From CAYVUI01 sp964454745 (GTDB taxonomy: Bacteria > Planctomycetota > Phycisphaerae > Sedimentisphaerales > Anaerohalosphaeraceae), in NCBI GenBank assembly GCA_964454745.1, contig CAYVUI010000051.1, forward strand, positions 1 to 30,327: 30,327 bases of DNA. The letters run 5' to 3'. How positions within the stretch are numbered: the first letter of the stretch is position 1; each line of letters begins with the position of its first letter. The notes under the pieces were generated by a model. It was not told where the DNA came from, ran no database searches, and worked only from the letters and a program-made list of their open reading frames with translations. Of this stretch, positions 1 to 8,335 are shown in pieces. The position numbers and the translations under genes are program-made.

Positions 1-1
1 T

Positions 2-52
2 CTCCAAACCTCCGGACTTCTTGGTCCGGTATGGATTAAAACAAGAAAATAA
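2..52 (+). CDS. C-terminal end of a truncated upstream protein
   Basis: Frame 2 is open from the window edge and ends at a TAA at 50-52. The last residues read SGLLGPVWIKTRK. A 'GLLGPV' ending is common at the last beta strand of secreted glycoside hydrolases and their carbohydrate-binding domains, but 16 codons cannot assign a family. The TAA overlaps the ATG at 52 by one base (TAATG), an arrangement typical of translational coupling, so this is probably the gene preceding the operon below. Confidence 0.5.
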   Translation, partial: LQTSGLLGPVWIKTRK

Positions 53-315
53 TGGTGACTCGTTCAATAATAACTAAACCGATTGAAGATAATTCATTGC
101 CAATTTACCATAATATACCTGTCAGCAATATGGCTATAGATTGGGGTGTTTTGTGGACATATTACGCACGATGCAACATTAGCATAGAATTCTGGATGTA
201 TGAACTTCAGTCAGATTCGTATATCGGCCTGGAGATACCTGAAAAGAAGCTTTCAGGTGAAAGAGTCGCTGGATGTAGCTTGAAAGTAAAAGTTAAAGAA
301 TTGTCAAATGCTTAG
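52..315 (+). CDS. Hypothetical protein, 87 aa, coupled in an operon
   Basis: I do not recognise this protein. It has no signal peptide or membrane segment and contains several aromatic residues in the middle (a WTYYAR stretch, then FWMYE), with a lysine-rich C-terminus. The start is supported by the one-base overlap with the preceding stop (TAATG) rather than by a Shine-Dalgarno sequence. Its end overlaps the next gene's ATG at 308 by eight bases, so it sits tightly inside the operon. It could be a genuine small protein or the remnant of a longer one whose 5' part has been lost. Confidence that it is translated is moderate; no function can be given. Confidence 0.45.
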   Translation: MVTRSIITKPIEDNSLPIYHNIPVSNMAIDWGVLWTYYARCNISIEFWMYELQSDSYIGLEIPEKKLSGERVAGCSLKVKVKELSNA

Positions 316-1945
316 AAAACATATACTTAATCCTCGAATAAATCATTTTTTAAGAAAATTTTTGTCATTACACAAATTTTCAACTCAGGTTAAGATTAAT
401 TTCTTTGTTTACTGTATTCTGCTAAGTATTTTATTTGTGACACTTGTCTCAGCAGATGTCAGGTTACCGTCGGTCATAAGCAGCGGCATGGTTCTGCAGC
501 AGAACGATTCTGTGGCTATTTGGGGCTGGGCTGAAAATAATCAAAAAATTGAAGTGACACCGGGTTGGAGCAGAGATAAATATACCGTAATCAGTGGTAC
601 TGACGGAAAATGGATGATGGAAATAAAGACACCTTCGGCCGGTGGACCATATACGATTACTGTAAATGGCGGAAACGAAGTCATTTTGAGAGATATATTA
701 ATCGGGGAAGTGTGGCTTTGTTCAGGTCAGTCAAATATGGAAATGTCATTAGGTCCTGTAAATCAATGGCAGCCGGGGGTAATGAATTATGAGAAAGAAC
801 TTGCAGACTCAAATTACCCGCAAATTCGATTTTTTACGGTTCCCAGAAAATCCAGCGCGGAAATGCAGCAGGACTGCCAGGCACAGTGGGCTAAATGCAA
901 CCGGGAAACAGTAGCCCCTTTTTCTGCGGTAGCTTATTTTTTTGGCAAGAGACTTCATAAAAATTTAAATATTCCCATAGGGCTTATCATGTCAGCCCAC
1001 GGCGGCACTCCCTGCCAAAGCTGGACTGAAATGAAATTTATGAGGTCTCACGAGGCTTTTGGCTCACTGCTTGAAGAATACGACAATGCTTGTGAGCGGT
1101 ACCCCGAGGCACTAAAAGAGTGGGAAATAAAAGTTAAACAATGGGAAATAAGTGCTAAAGAAATGCGGGCAAGAGGCGATATCCCCCCTCAGAAACCGTG
1201 GCAACCTATGGGACCTGGCAATCAACACGCACCTGCATCACTTTTTAATGGCATGATATCGCCAATATTACCTTATTCTATCCGAGGTGTTATCTGGTAC
1301 CAGGGTGAAGCGAATGCACGAAGAGCTTTTGAGTACCGTTTTATATTTCCTGCTATGATCCAGAACTGGCGTGAAGAATGGAATGATCCTGATATGCCTT
1401 TTTTTTATGTCCAGATCGCTCCCTGGCAATATTCGGAGCCTGATATTGCCGCTGAATTGCGGGAGGCGCAGCTTATTACAATGAACATCATGCCATACAC
1501 GGGAATGGTTGTTACCACCGATCTCGTTGATAATGTCGATGATATCCATCCGGAAAACAAGAGGCCCGTCGGTGAAAGACTCGCTTTATGGGCTTTGGCC
1601 AATGTATATAATCAAGGTGATATTATTTTTTCAGGGCCAGTTTACAAATCAATGAATATTGAAGGTGAAAAAATAAGAATATTTTTTGACTATGTTGACG
1701 GCGGACTAGTTGCCAAAAACGGAGAATTGACTCATTTTGAATTAGCTGGTGACAATGAAATATTTTTTCCTGCTGACGCAACTGTTGATGGCAAGACAGT
1801 ATTGATTTATAGCGATCTTGTCAAAAATCCTAAAAATGTGCGTTTTGGGTGGTCAAATACCGCTCAACCGAATTTATTTAATAACGCAGGTTTGCCTGCA
1901 AGTCCATTCCGGACTGATAATTTCCCCCTTGCGACAGAAAAATAA
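308..1945 (+). CDS. Secreted sialate O-acetylesterase-like SGNH esterase
   Basis: The 545-aa protein matches the sialate O-acetylesterase / SASA carbohydrate-esterase family of SGNH hydrolases, which remove acetyl groups from sugars. A hydrophobic segment at about residues 30-49 ending in VSA is the likely signal peptide, preceded by an unusually long basic N-terminus. A beta domain (about 50-130) precedes the esterase core. The nucleophile motif GQSNM places catalytic Ser142. HGGTPCQSW (about 231-239) and IWYQGEAN (about 329-336) are further conserved blocks, and DDIHP supplies Asp411 and His414 of the triad. The ATG overlaps the preceding gene by eight bases, so start selection depends on coupling. 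In this operon it probably deacetylates the polysaccharide attacked by the neighbouring glycosidases. 'Sialate' is only the family name; the real substrate is unknown. Confidence 0.88.
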   Translation: MLRKHILNPRINHFLRKFLSLHKFSTQVKINFFVYCILLSILFVTLVSADVRLPSVISSGMVLQQNDSVAIWGWAENNQKIEVTPGWSRDKYTVISGTDGKWMMEIKTPSAGGPYTITVNGGNEVILRDILIGEVWLCSGQSNMEMSLGPVNQWQPGVMNYEKELADSNYPQIRFFTVPRKSSAEMQQDCQAQWAKCNRETVAPFSAVAYFFGKRLHKNLNIPIGLIMSAHGGTPCQSWTEMKFMRSHEAFGSLLEEYDNACERYPEALKEWEIKVKQWEISAKEMRARGDIPPQKPWQPMGPGNQHAPASLFNGMISPILPYSIRGVIWYQGEANARRAFEYRFIFPAMIQNWREEWNDPDMPFFYVQIAPWQYSEPDIAAELREAQLITMNIMPYTGMVVTTDLVDNVDDIHPENKRPVGERLALWALANVYNQGDIIFSGPVYKSMNIEGEKIRIFFDYVDGGLVAKNGELTHFELAGDNEIFFPADATVDGKTVLIYSDLVKNPKNVRFGWSNTAQPNLFNNAGLPASPFRTDNFPLATEK

Positions 1946-1980
1946 ACAGGAATTTTTGTAATATATAAAGAGATATTCTT

Positions 1981-3219
1981 ATGGACTCTATCATTGATCA
2001 AAGAAATTCCAATCAACCAAATGGTTCTTATCCACCTTTTAATTATGTCCTTGGCACTCAAACATTTTTACCTAAATATCAGTTTACCGAGGATACCCGT
2101 TTGGTCGAAACTGCCAAAAAGATCCAAGCTATGGGATCCAATACAATAAAACTTCTTTTAGGCGTAGGTGCAATAAATGATTATAAATTGCCACCAAATC
2201 AACAAGTCAATTCATATACAACATTGCTCGATAAAGAGCCGTCTTTTCGGCAGGTGCTACGAATGCCTTTTAATTATTATCTTTTCTGGGTTCAACCTTC
2301 ACCAATTAAGGAGGGTAAATGGCAAGATTACTATGATTGGTCACAGGGATACAGCGAAACGGAACGCTTTGATGAATACCAGCAAATGTATGATTTGACA
2401 TGCTATTTGCTGACAACTTTTAATAATAGTGGTAAAACCTTTCTTTTGGGTAACTGGGAAGGTGATTGGGCAGTAATGGGAGCGCCTTATGATAGAAACA
2501 AGGAGATTCCTCAAAAGGCTTTTGATGGTATGATTCAGCGAATGAATAATCGTCAGCTTGCGGTTGATAATGCCAAGATGGATACTTCTCACAAAAATGT
2601 TCATGTATATCACTATATGGAAGTTGTACTCGTAGAAGATACGATCCAAAGAGGTAAAAATACACTAACAAATTGTGTGCTTCCGTACGTTAATGTTGAT
2701 TATGTTTCGTTCTCATGTTATAGCTCGTTAGGTGATTATTGGGATGATTCTATACCCTTTGATGTAAGGAAGCAACACTTAAAGGCAAAGCTAAAGATGG
2801 CACTTGATTTTATAGATGGACATATACCCGAGACTAACAAAAGTCTCCCCTGGGAAAAACGGGTTTTTATAGGCGAGTATGGTTTTAGACGTTTTCATAG
2901 AGGGACACAAAAAATCCTACTTTCAGCAGAAGAACAAGCAGGACTTATGCAAACAGCTGCTGCAACTGCGTTATCATGGGGTTGCCCATTTGTTTTATAC
3001 TGGCAAATGTATGATAACGAGTGTGAAGAAGGAGGCGCTGATCCAAGCGGATTTGCTATGATAGACAGCAATGGCAGAAAACAGCCTTTATATTATGTTC
3101 ATAAAAAGTATTATGAGCATGCTTATAAATATGTCAGCAGTTATCGACGGACTATGCATAGAAACCCTACTCATATTGAATTCAGAAAAGAAGCGGTCAA
3201 ATGGTTTAATCAGGATTAA
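1981..3219 (+). CDS. Glycosidase-like TIM-barrel protein without signal peptide
   Basis: The 412-aa protein has features of a clan GH-A (beta/alpha)8 glycoside hydrolase. It has a candidate acid/base Glu160 in LLGNWEGDW and a candidate nucleophile Glu299 in VFIGEYGF, about 140 residues apart as usual for the clan. I cannot place it in a numbered family. An in-frame stop at 1966 lies just before the ATG, so the start cannot be moved upstream, and no signal peptide is present although both flanking operon genes encode secreted proteins. The Shine-Dalgarno is weak. It lies 35 bp after the esterase and ends two bases before the next gene. It may act in the cytoplasm on imported oligosaccharides, or it may have lost its export signal. 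Confidence 0.7.
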   Translation: MDSIIDQRNSNQPNGSYPPFNYVLGTQTFLPKYQFTEDTRLVETAKKIQAMGSNTIKLLLGVGAINDYKLPPNQQVNSYTTLLDKEPSFRQVLRMPFNYYLFWVQPSPIKEGKWQDYYDWSQGYSETERFDEYQQMYDLTCYLLTTFNNSGKTFLLGNWEGDWAVMGAPYDRNKEIPQKAFDGMIQRMNNRQLAVDNAKMDTSHKNVHVYHYMEVVLVEDTIQRGKNTLTNCVLPYVNVDYVSFSCYSSLGDYWDDSIPFDVRKQHLKAKLKMALDFIDGHIPETNKSLPWEKRVFIGEYGFRRFHRGTQKILLSAEEQAGLMQTAAATALSWGCPFVLYWQMYDNECEEGGADPSGFAMIDSNGRKQPLYYVHKKYYEHAYKYVSSYRRTMHRNPTHIEFRKEAVKWFNQD

Positions 3220-3221
3220 CA

Positions 3222-6140
3222 ATGAATAACATAAACTATATAAATATATGCCTAAAGTCTTTAATAGTATTATCGATCTGTGTAAATACTACATTGGCAG
3301 GTAAGGGGCCGCATGTTATACTCTTAAATCCCAATCAGGAAGATCGACTGTCTCAGTCAGATGACATAAACGGAGTAACATCATTTGTATCATCAACTAC
3401 AGAAGTTGGTGGAAACCCCATTGGAAAGGATTGCCGCAGGACCGATCCAATTAACGGGAACTCATGTATATATTTTAATCTCGAAGACGATTATATCTAT
3501 GATGGCAGCTACCCGATCCTTCATATTGCCGTAGAGTATTATGATTACGGAACAGAGGCTATTTCACTGAAATATGATGCTGCTAATAATATTTATGAAA
3601 CACTAACCATAAACAGGACAAATTCAAATACATGGAAGTTTTATACATTCGATATTTCTGATGCCAGATTTGCCAACCGACAGGATCCAGGCCTATATGA
3701 TTTTCAGCTTTCAGATGGGGGCATAGAGCCTTTATATGTATCCAGAGTTTATGTATGGTGCCGAAAAGAAAATGATGGAATGGTTACAATAGAAGGCACA
3801 GAGTTCAAGCTCAATGGTGAGAGATATGTTCCAGTTGGAATAAGTTGGTGTCCGCCATGGAGAGAGGTCGAAAGATCAAATATGGATGAATGGTGGGGTT
3901 CCGGCTATAATTCATCACTCGTTGAACGTGATCTTACGAATATGGAAATCGCAGGTCTGAATTTTGTCAGAACTCATTTTCATTTTCACCAGGACAATTA
4001 TCCTGCCCCCGGAGTATTTAATAGTCTGGCGATTTCAAATTTACAGGATTTTATGCAGCGAGCCCAGAATCATGGTCTGAAAGTGAAACTCTCAACTGGA
4101 GGCCTGCCAAATTGGATGTGGGAAAAGTTCCAACGAGATTACGGTGGTGTTCATCAAAGGGCGGAAATATGGTGTAATCATGAGTATCGAAAATTTTATA
4201 CTGACTGGCTGATTAATTTGCTGAATGAAGCAATTGGAGGCTATGAGTCACTTTTTGCATTTGATTTTGCAAGTGAACCTTCATTTACGGAATATCTCGA
4301 CCCGGATGGTGACGGCGACTTTTCCGATGAATTTTATGAAAGTTTAACTGCCGGAACAAACTGGAAAGGTTGGCAGATGTCTAATGCCGTGCTCAGAGCA
4401 TGGAACCGGTGGGTAAATAAAGAATATGCCGGGCTTGAAAACGCATATGCCGCCTGGGGTTATCAGGGGCCTGATGATACAAATAATAGTGTGTATCCTG
4501 AGATCATGGATCATTATCTTTATGACGGCGTATGGCGCAAAAAGATTGATGATTACTATAGGTTTATAGCCGATCGATTTCAAGAGACTACGAGATATGT
4601 CAAAAATAGAATTCAAAATGAAACAAACAGCCATGTATTGCTTACAATTGATATTGCAGCGGGAGGCGGGCCGGCTGAAGGTTGGGCACCGACGGATCCA
4701 TTATGGCCTCAAACAGATAGATACAATGTACTGTGTTTGACTGGATATGTAAAACAGCTTTGTGCAGGATGTGATTTTATTGCGCTTCACATATATGACA
4801 GATATAACCTCTGGGCGGAAACTGCTCAGGAAGATGCTTGGTGGCGGTCAAAAAGGATTAAGTTATTTGCTTTAGGAGCGGATAAACCTGTTACCCTTTC
4901 CGAATACGGTTACCGTTCAGAGTATGAAAATGGTTTGGAAAGACAGCGAATGCTTCACCAAAAATCAATGGAACTCGCTATTGAAGCCGGGTTGGATGGT
5001 TGCCACGGGTGGGACTGGATAGAACCCATGTATGGCAGTCCGGATACTTTTGCCATAACTTATAACGACGCAACTCCAAAACCGGCTTATTATGAACTTG
5101 CCCAGAAAAAAACACCTTTACTAATTGCTGATGAACCGGTACCGACATGTCATATTGAAGTTGACCGTTATTCATATCTTCACCCGGTAGAAATCCTGTA
5201 CATGAACGGACAGGGAGTATCTCTTTTAAACAGCCTGCTGGACTCTGGTGAATTTCCGGTGTTGTTTGACAGCAGGGAAGATGCGCCGTGGATTGATAGG
5301 ATTTACCATTTACCTATTCAGACAGGCGATCCTGATGTTGGCTCCCTTGAAGTTGGCGCACTCAAAGGCGCAGTAATAATAGATAATACTATACCCCGTT
5401 TCATGGTTGCGGGAGGTTTGAGTTATTCTGCCAGCGTAACTGTAAAAAATGTCGGCACCATTGATTGGTCTAATGATGGTTCAAACCCTTATGGCCTTGG
5501 TACGCTTGACGGGGGTGATTTCCCATATTTACGCTGGTATCTTGAGCCAGGCGAGACAATACAACCCGGGCAATCAAGGACATTTGATATAAATATTGTT
5601 TCTCCAGATACCCCTGGTGAGAAACAACAAACCTGGAGAATGCTCCAGAGCGGCATTACATGGTTTGGTGAAAGTCATGAGCATACTATAAAAGTTATTC
5701 CTGCTTCTCAGAATAGCTCAAAAATAATAAATCATGATATACCAAATTTAGTGGTCACTGAGAGTAAAATTGCAGTCAGCATAAGCGTAAGAAATGAAGG
5801 TACAGAAACGTGGACCACGAAAAAGGGCTATAAGCTGGCAGCATTGGATGACTCAAGCATATTTACTTCTTCGCTGAAATATTTAACGCCTTATGACTCA
5901 ATAGAGACCGGGCAGATAAAGACTTTCACGTTTAATATCGATGTACCGTCTGAACAGAGATGTTACAACAGCTCATGGATGATGATTAAAGAGGATACCG
6001 GTGAATTTGGGGAAAAATTAGACATTGAAATACTGGCTATTGAGCCTTTCAAACAGGGTGACATTAATCGAGACGGCTTTATCAATTTTGAAGATTTTTT
6101 AGTTTTAGCAGTTCATTGGTTAGAGTCAGGAAAATTTTAG
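3222..6140 (+). CDS. Secreted multidomain GH-A glycosidase with NBR1-like domains and dockerin
   Basis: The 972-aa protein has a signal peptide (about 1-26, ending TTLA) and an N-terminal beta domain (about 28-185). The GH5/COG3934-like (beta/alpha)8 catalytic domain spans about 190-640. The candidate acid/base is Glu353 in DFASEPSF and the nucleophile Glu562 in LSEYGYRS. After a linker come two beta-sandwich segments (about 720-820 and 830-945) with the tVkNvGTidW / VRNEGTETW pattern of the NBR1 central ('FW') domain. The last 28 residues read GDINRDGFINFEDF then LAVHW, a single dockerin-type calcium loop. The gene starts two bases after the previous stop with an AGGA nearby, so it is coupled. 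It most likely cleaves the main chain of the polymer outside the cell. The exact GH family and substrate are not determinable by eye. Confidence 0.83.
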   Translation: MNNINYINICLKSLIVLSICVNTTLAGKGPHVILLNPNQEDRLSQSDDINGVTSFVSSTTEVGGNPIGKDCRRTDPINGNSCIYFNLEDDYIYDGSYPILHIAVEYYDYGTEAISLKYDAANNIYETLTINRTNSNTWKFYTFDISDARFANRQDPGLYDFQLSDGGIEPLYVSRVYVWCRKENDGMVTIEGTEFKLNGERYVPVGISWCPPWREVERSNMDEWWGSGYNSSLVERDLTNMEIAGLNFVRTHFHFHQDNYPAPGVFNSLAISNLQDFMQRAQNHGLKVKLSTGGLPNWMWEKFQRDYGGVHQRAEIWCNHEYRKFYTDWLINLLNEAIGGYESLFAFDFASEPSFTEYLDPDGDGDFSDEFYESLTAGTNWKGWQMSNAVLRAWNRWVNKEYAGLENAYAAWGYQGPDDTNNSVYPEIMDHYLYDGVWRKKIDDYYRFIADRFQETTRYVKNRIQNETNSHVLLTIDIAAGGGPAEGWAPTDPLWPQTDRYNVLCLTGYVKQLCAGCDFIALHIYDRYNLWAETAQEDAWWRSKRIKLFALGADKPVTLSEYGYRSEYENGLERQRMLHQKSMELAIEAGLDGCHGWDWIEPMYGSPDTFAITYNDATPKPAYYELAQKKTPLLIADEPVPTCHIEVDRYSYLHPVEILYMNGQGVSLLNSLLDSGEFPVLFDSREDAPWIDRIYHLPIQTGDPDVGSLEVGALKGAVIIDNTIPRFMVAGGLSYSASVTVKNVGTIDWSNDGSNPYGLGTLDGGDFPYLRWYLEPGETIQPGQSRTFDINIVSPDTPGEKQQTWRMLQSGITWFGESHEHTIKVIPASQNSSKIINHDIPNLVVTESKIAVSISVRNEGTETWTTKKGYKLAALDDSSIFTSSLKYLTPYDSIETGQIKTFTFNIDVPSEQRCYNSSWMMIKEDTGEFGEKLDIEILAIEPFKQGDINRDGFINFEDFLVLAVHWLESGKF

Positions 6141-6156
6141 AAAGGTGTTAGAAAGT

Positions 6157-7500
6157 ATGTATAAGAAAAAGTTATTCTTTCTGACATTTATTATTGTGGT
6201 GTTAAACAACACAATAATAAAGGCTGATAATATTGTCTGGATGGGATGGATTGATCCTAACTGGAGTACTGCCGGCAACTGGTCCTTAAATACAGTACCA
6301 ACGCATGCAGATCAAATTTTTATGGAAGACAGAGGAAAAGCTTTTCCATACCCGACATTAACCTCTTCGGATGATGTATATTGTGGGACATTAAAGTTTA
6401 ACCAATATGCCGATGGAGGCCGACTCGATATAACCGGCGGGACGCTGACTGTGTACGGACTTGCTTATATGAATGTTGGGGCTTCATATACATCGGTGAC
6501 TAATATAAGTGGCGGTGAAATGTTAGTAGGGACAAATATGTATTTGCCCTACTCGGGCATGCATACGCTAAATATCACAGAGGGTTCGATAGAAATAGCA
6601 GGAACGTTGATTATGGGTAGTCAAACAGACTCAGATGGTTTCATTAATCTTGCAGGAGGTTGTATAGAAGCTTCTGATTTCATTTGGAACACCGGCCCTG
6701 ACAGATCTGGACATATTGATATTAATGGGGGTATTCTGAAAATAAATAGTATAACAGATCATACCAACGAATTGCTGGCTTTAGTCGACTCCAATCATAT
6801 TACCTTTTATGGGTCTGGCAGTACACGTTATAATTGGGTAAGTGATCCGTTAGCCTCTTATAGTATTGTGTATGATGGAATATCGACCGCTCTTAGTGCT
6901 GGATACCCAACATTTTTTGTAATAGATGATTTTGAATCATATTCCGATACAACTGGCCTGTTAACCGAATGGCAGACAATCGGAAACATCCAGATAGAGC
7001 TATCTGATATTCATCATGGAAATGGACAATGTGTTCAAATCGATTGTAATAGTTTATCTGCTTCAGCCGGCATTCTGTACAATTTTGACATCCCGCAAAA
7101 CTGGGAAGCTGCCGGTATGAATATATTGTCATTCTGGCTCGATGGTAAAGATATTACAGATCCTTGCATGTTTTTCTCAGTCACATTATGTGATGCTGTT
7201 AATTCTGTGTCTATAGATAATTCTTTTATGAGAATGTCATCGGGAATCAATGAGAACTATGAATGGGGACAGATTTTTAATTTATATTTAAATGATTTTG
7301 TAAATGAGGGTTTGGATTTAAGTGATATACGGTCTATTGCAATAAATTTTGATGACACTTTATCCAGCTATAGATTATATTTAGACGGAATTCGATTGTA
7401 TTCTGCAAAATGTATTTTATATTCAGAAGCGGACCTAAACGAAGATTGTTCGGTAGATGTCGAAGACTTTATAATAATAGCGGATAGCTGGTTGGATTAA
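6157..7500 (+). CDS. Secreted repeat protein with CBM-like domain and dockerin
   Basis: The reading frame could begin at GTG 6145, but ATG 6157 is preferred because AAAGGTG lies about 10 bp upstream and the protein then starts directly with a signal peptide (MYKKK plus a hydrophobic core ending KA, about 1-23). Residues about 25-225 contain short glycine-rich beta repeats (GGTLTV, GGEMLV, GGCIEA, GGILKI), as in right-handed solenoid or PEP-CTERM/autotransporter-like surface proteins. From about 250 (VIDDFESY) a jelly-roll, carbohydrate-binding-like region begins. The C-terminus (ADLNEDCSVDVEDF then IADSWLD) is a single dockerin-like loop similar to that of the upstream glycosidase. No catalytic residues are evident. 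It is probably a structural or binding partner of the operon's enzymes at the surface (inference). Confidence 0.75.
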   Translation: MYKKKLFFLTFIIVVLNNTIIKADNIVWMGWIDPNWSTAGNWSLNTVPTHADQIFMEDRGKAFPYPTLTSSDDVYCGTLKFNQYADGGRLDITGGTLTVYGLAYMNVGASYTSVTNISGGEMLVGTNMYLPYSGMHTLNITEGSIEIAGTLIMGSQTDSDGFINLAGGCIEASDFIWNTGPDRSGHIDINGGILKINSITDHTNELLALVDSNHITFYGSGSTRYNWVSDPLASYSIVYDGISTALSAGYPTFFVIDDFESYSDTTGLLTEWQTIGNIQIELSDIHHGNGQCVQIDCNSLSASAGILYNFDIPQNWEAAGMNILSFWLDGKDITDPCMFFSVTLCDAVNSVSIDNSFMRMSSGINENYEWGQIFNLYLNDFVNEGLDLSDIRSIAINFDDTLSSYRLYLDGIRLYSAKCILYSEADLNEDCSVDVEDFIIIADSWLD

Positions 7501-7521
7501 ACTGGCGTTTCAATAAAACCC

Positions 7522-7929
7522 TTATTTCTTGCCTTTTCGGATGTCCTCAGTTTCACTGTATCTACATTTTGGGCATCGATCCGCAAAATCACCGGATATT
7601 GTGTTAGAGAAAAACACATATCCACATTTTGGACATTTTTCGGCGGCATAAACAGATTCTTTACCACACTTTTCGCAAACCATTGGCGGAGCTCCCAGGG
7701 CCGCAGGGTTTTTATGCTCTTGAATGAATTCAAAGTAGGCTCTCTTGTCAACTTCGTAAGAAGTCCTGCATTCTGGATCACAACATAAAACCCACATCTT
7801 TTGACCTTCTAAACTTTTTAATACATTTTCTCCTGTGCCATGGTTAAAATAGAAAAAAATTCCTCCCGAAAGGATTAAACACCCTAAACATATCCCCAGC
7901 ATAACCAATTTTCTCTGATTACCTTCCAT
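7522..7929 (-). CDS. Membrane-anchored zinc-ribbon protein
   Basis: The 135-aa protein has one N-terminal transmembrane helix (about 8-28) after a short charged start. The rest is Cys-rich: C49/C50 with C54, then C85-x2-C88, C99-x2-C102 and C119-x2-C122. The CPKCGY and CPKCRY knuckles indicate at least one, probably two, zinc ribbons. No enzymatic residues are apparent. An AGGAG lies a few bases before the ATG on the minus strand. It is convergent with the dockerin protein, 21 bp away, with no clear terminator between, and its upstream side faces the sulfatase gene across an AT-rich 406-bp gap. Function is unknown; a scaffold or chaperone role at the membrane is only a guess. Confidence 0.7.
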   Translation of the reverse strand: MEGNQRKLVMLGICLGCLILSGGIFFYFNHGTGENVLKSLEGQKMWVLCCDPECRTSYEVDKRAYFEFIQEHKNPAALGAPPMVCEKCGKESVYAAEKCPKCGYVFFSNTISGDFADRCPKCRYSETEDIRKGKK

Positions 7930-8335
7930 TTGAGTCGCTCCTGTCCAGACAATAGATCATATAGTCTTTTTTTAAAAAGTTTCCGCTTACATGAGATAAA
8001 GAAAGATATAACATGCCAAAATAGACCCATTATGACTTATATTGATGCCCAATTATAAACAAAATAAACTCTTATTATTTGATCCCGGAACAACAATAAA
8101 TGTACGCCAAGACATATAAGAGTATTTCTTTTTATTATATAAATGACTTATAATTTGTCAAATACTTTTTAAATAATATATAATTTGAAAATATATAAAT
8201 ATAATTTGAAAATAAAAGAAATATTATTGCGTAATATTGCAGCTTTTAGTATAGTTAAGTTAATGTGCTTCATGATTTACACTAGGAATAAACTTATGTT
8301 TTTAATTCGATGTTGAAGATTAAAGGAGCAATGAA
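7930..8335. promoter_or_regulatory. AT-rich divergent intergenic region
   Basis: This 406-bp gap separates the minus-strand zinc-ribbon gene from the plus-strand sulfatase and must hold both promoters. It is very AT-rich and I see no credible coding frame. Its one obvious structure is the repeated TATAATTTG word at 8149-8214, listed separately. The sulfatase ribosome binding site (AAAGGAG) lies at its right end. Confidence 0.45.
8149..8214 (+). repeat. Three TATAATTTG direct repeats
   Basis: TATAATTTG occurs at 8149, 8179 and 8200. The last two copies extend to TATAATTTGAAAATA and are spaced 21 bp apart, about two helical turns. They lie upstream of the sulfatase gene and could be tandem binding sites for a regulator, but in such AT-rich DNA chance similarity is possible. 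Confidence 0.35.
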
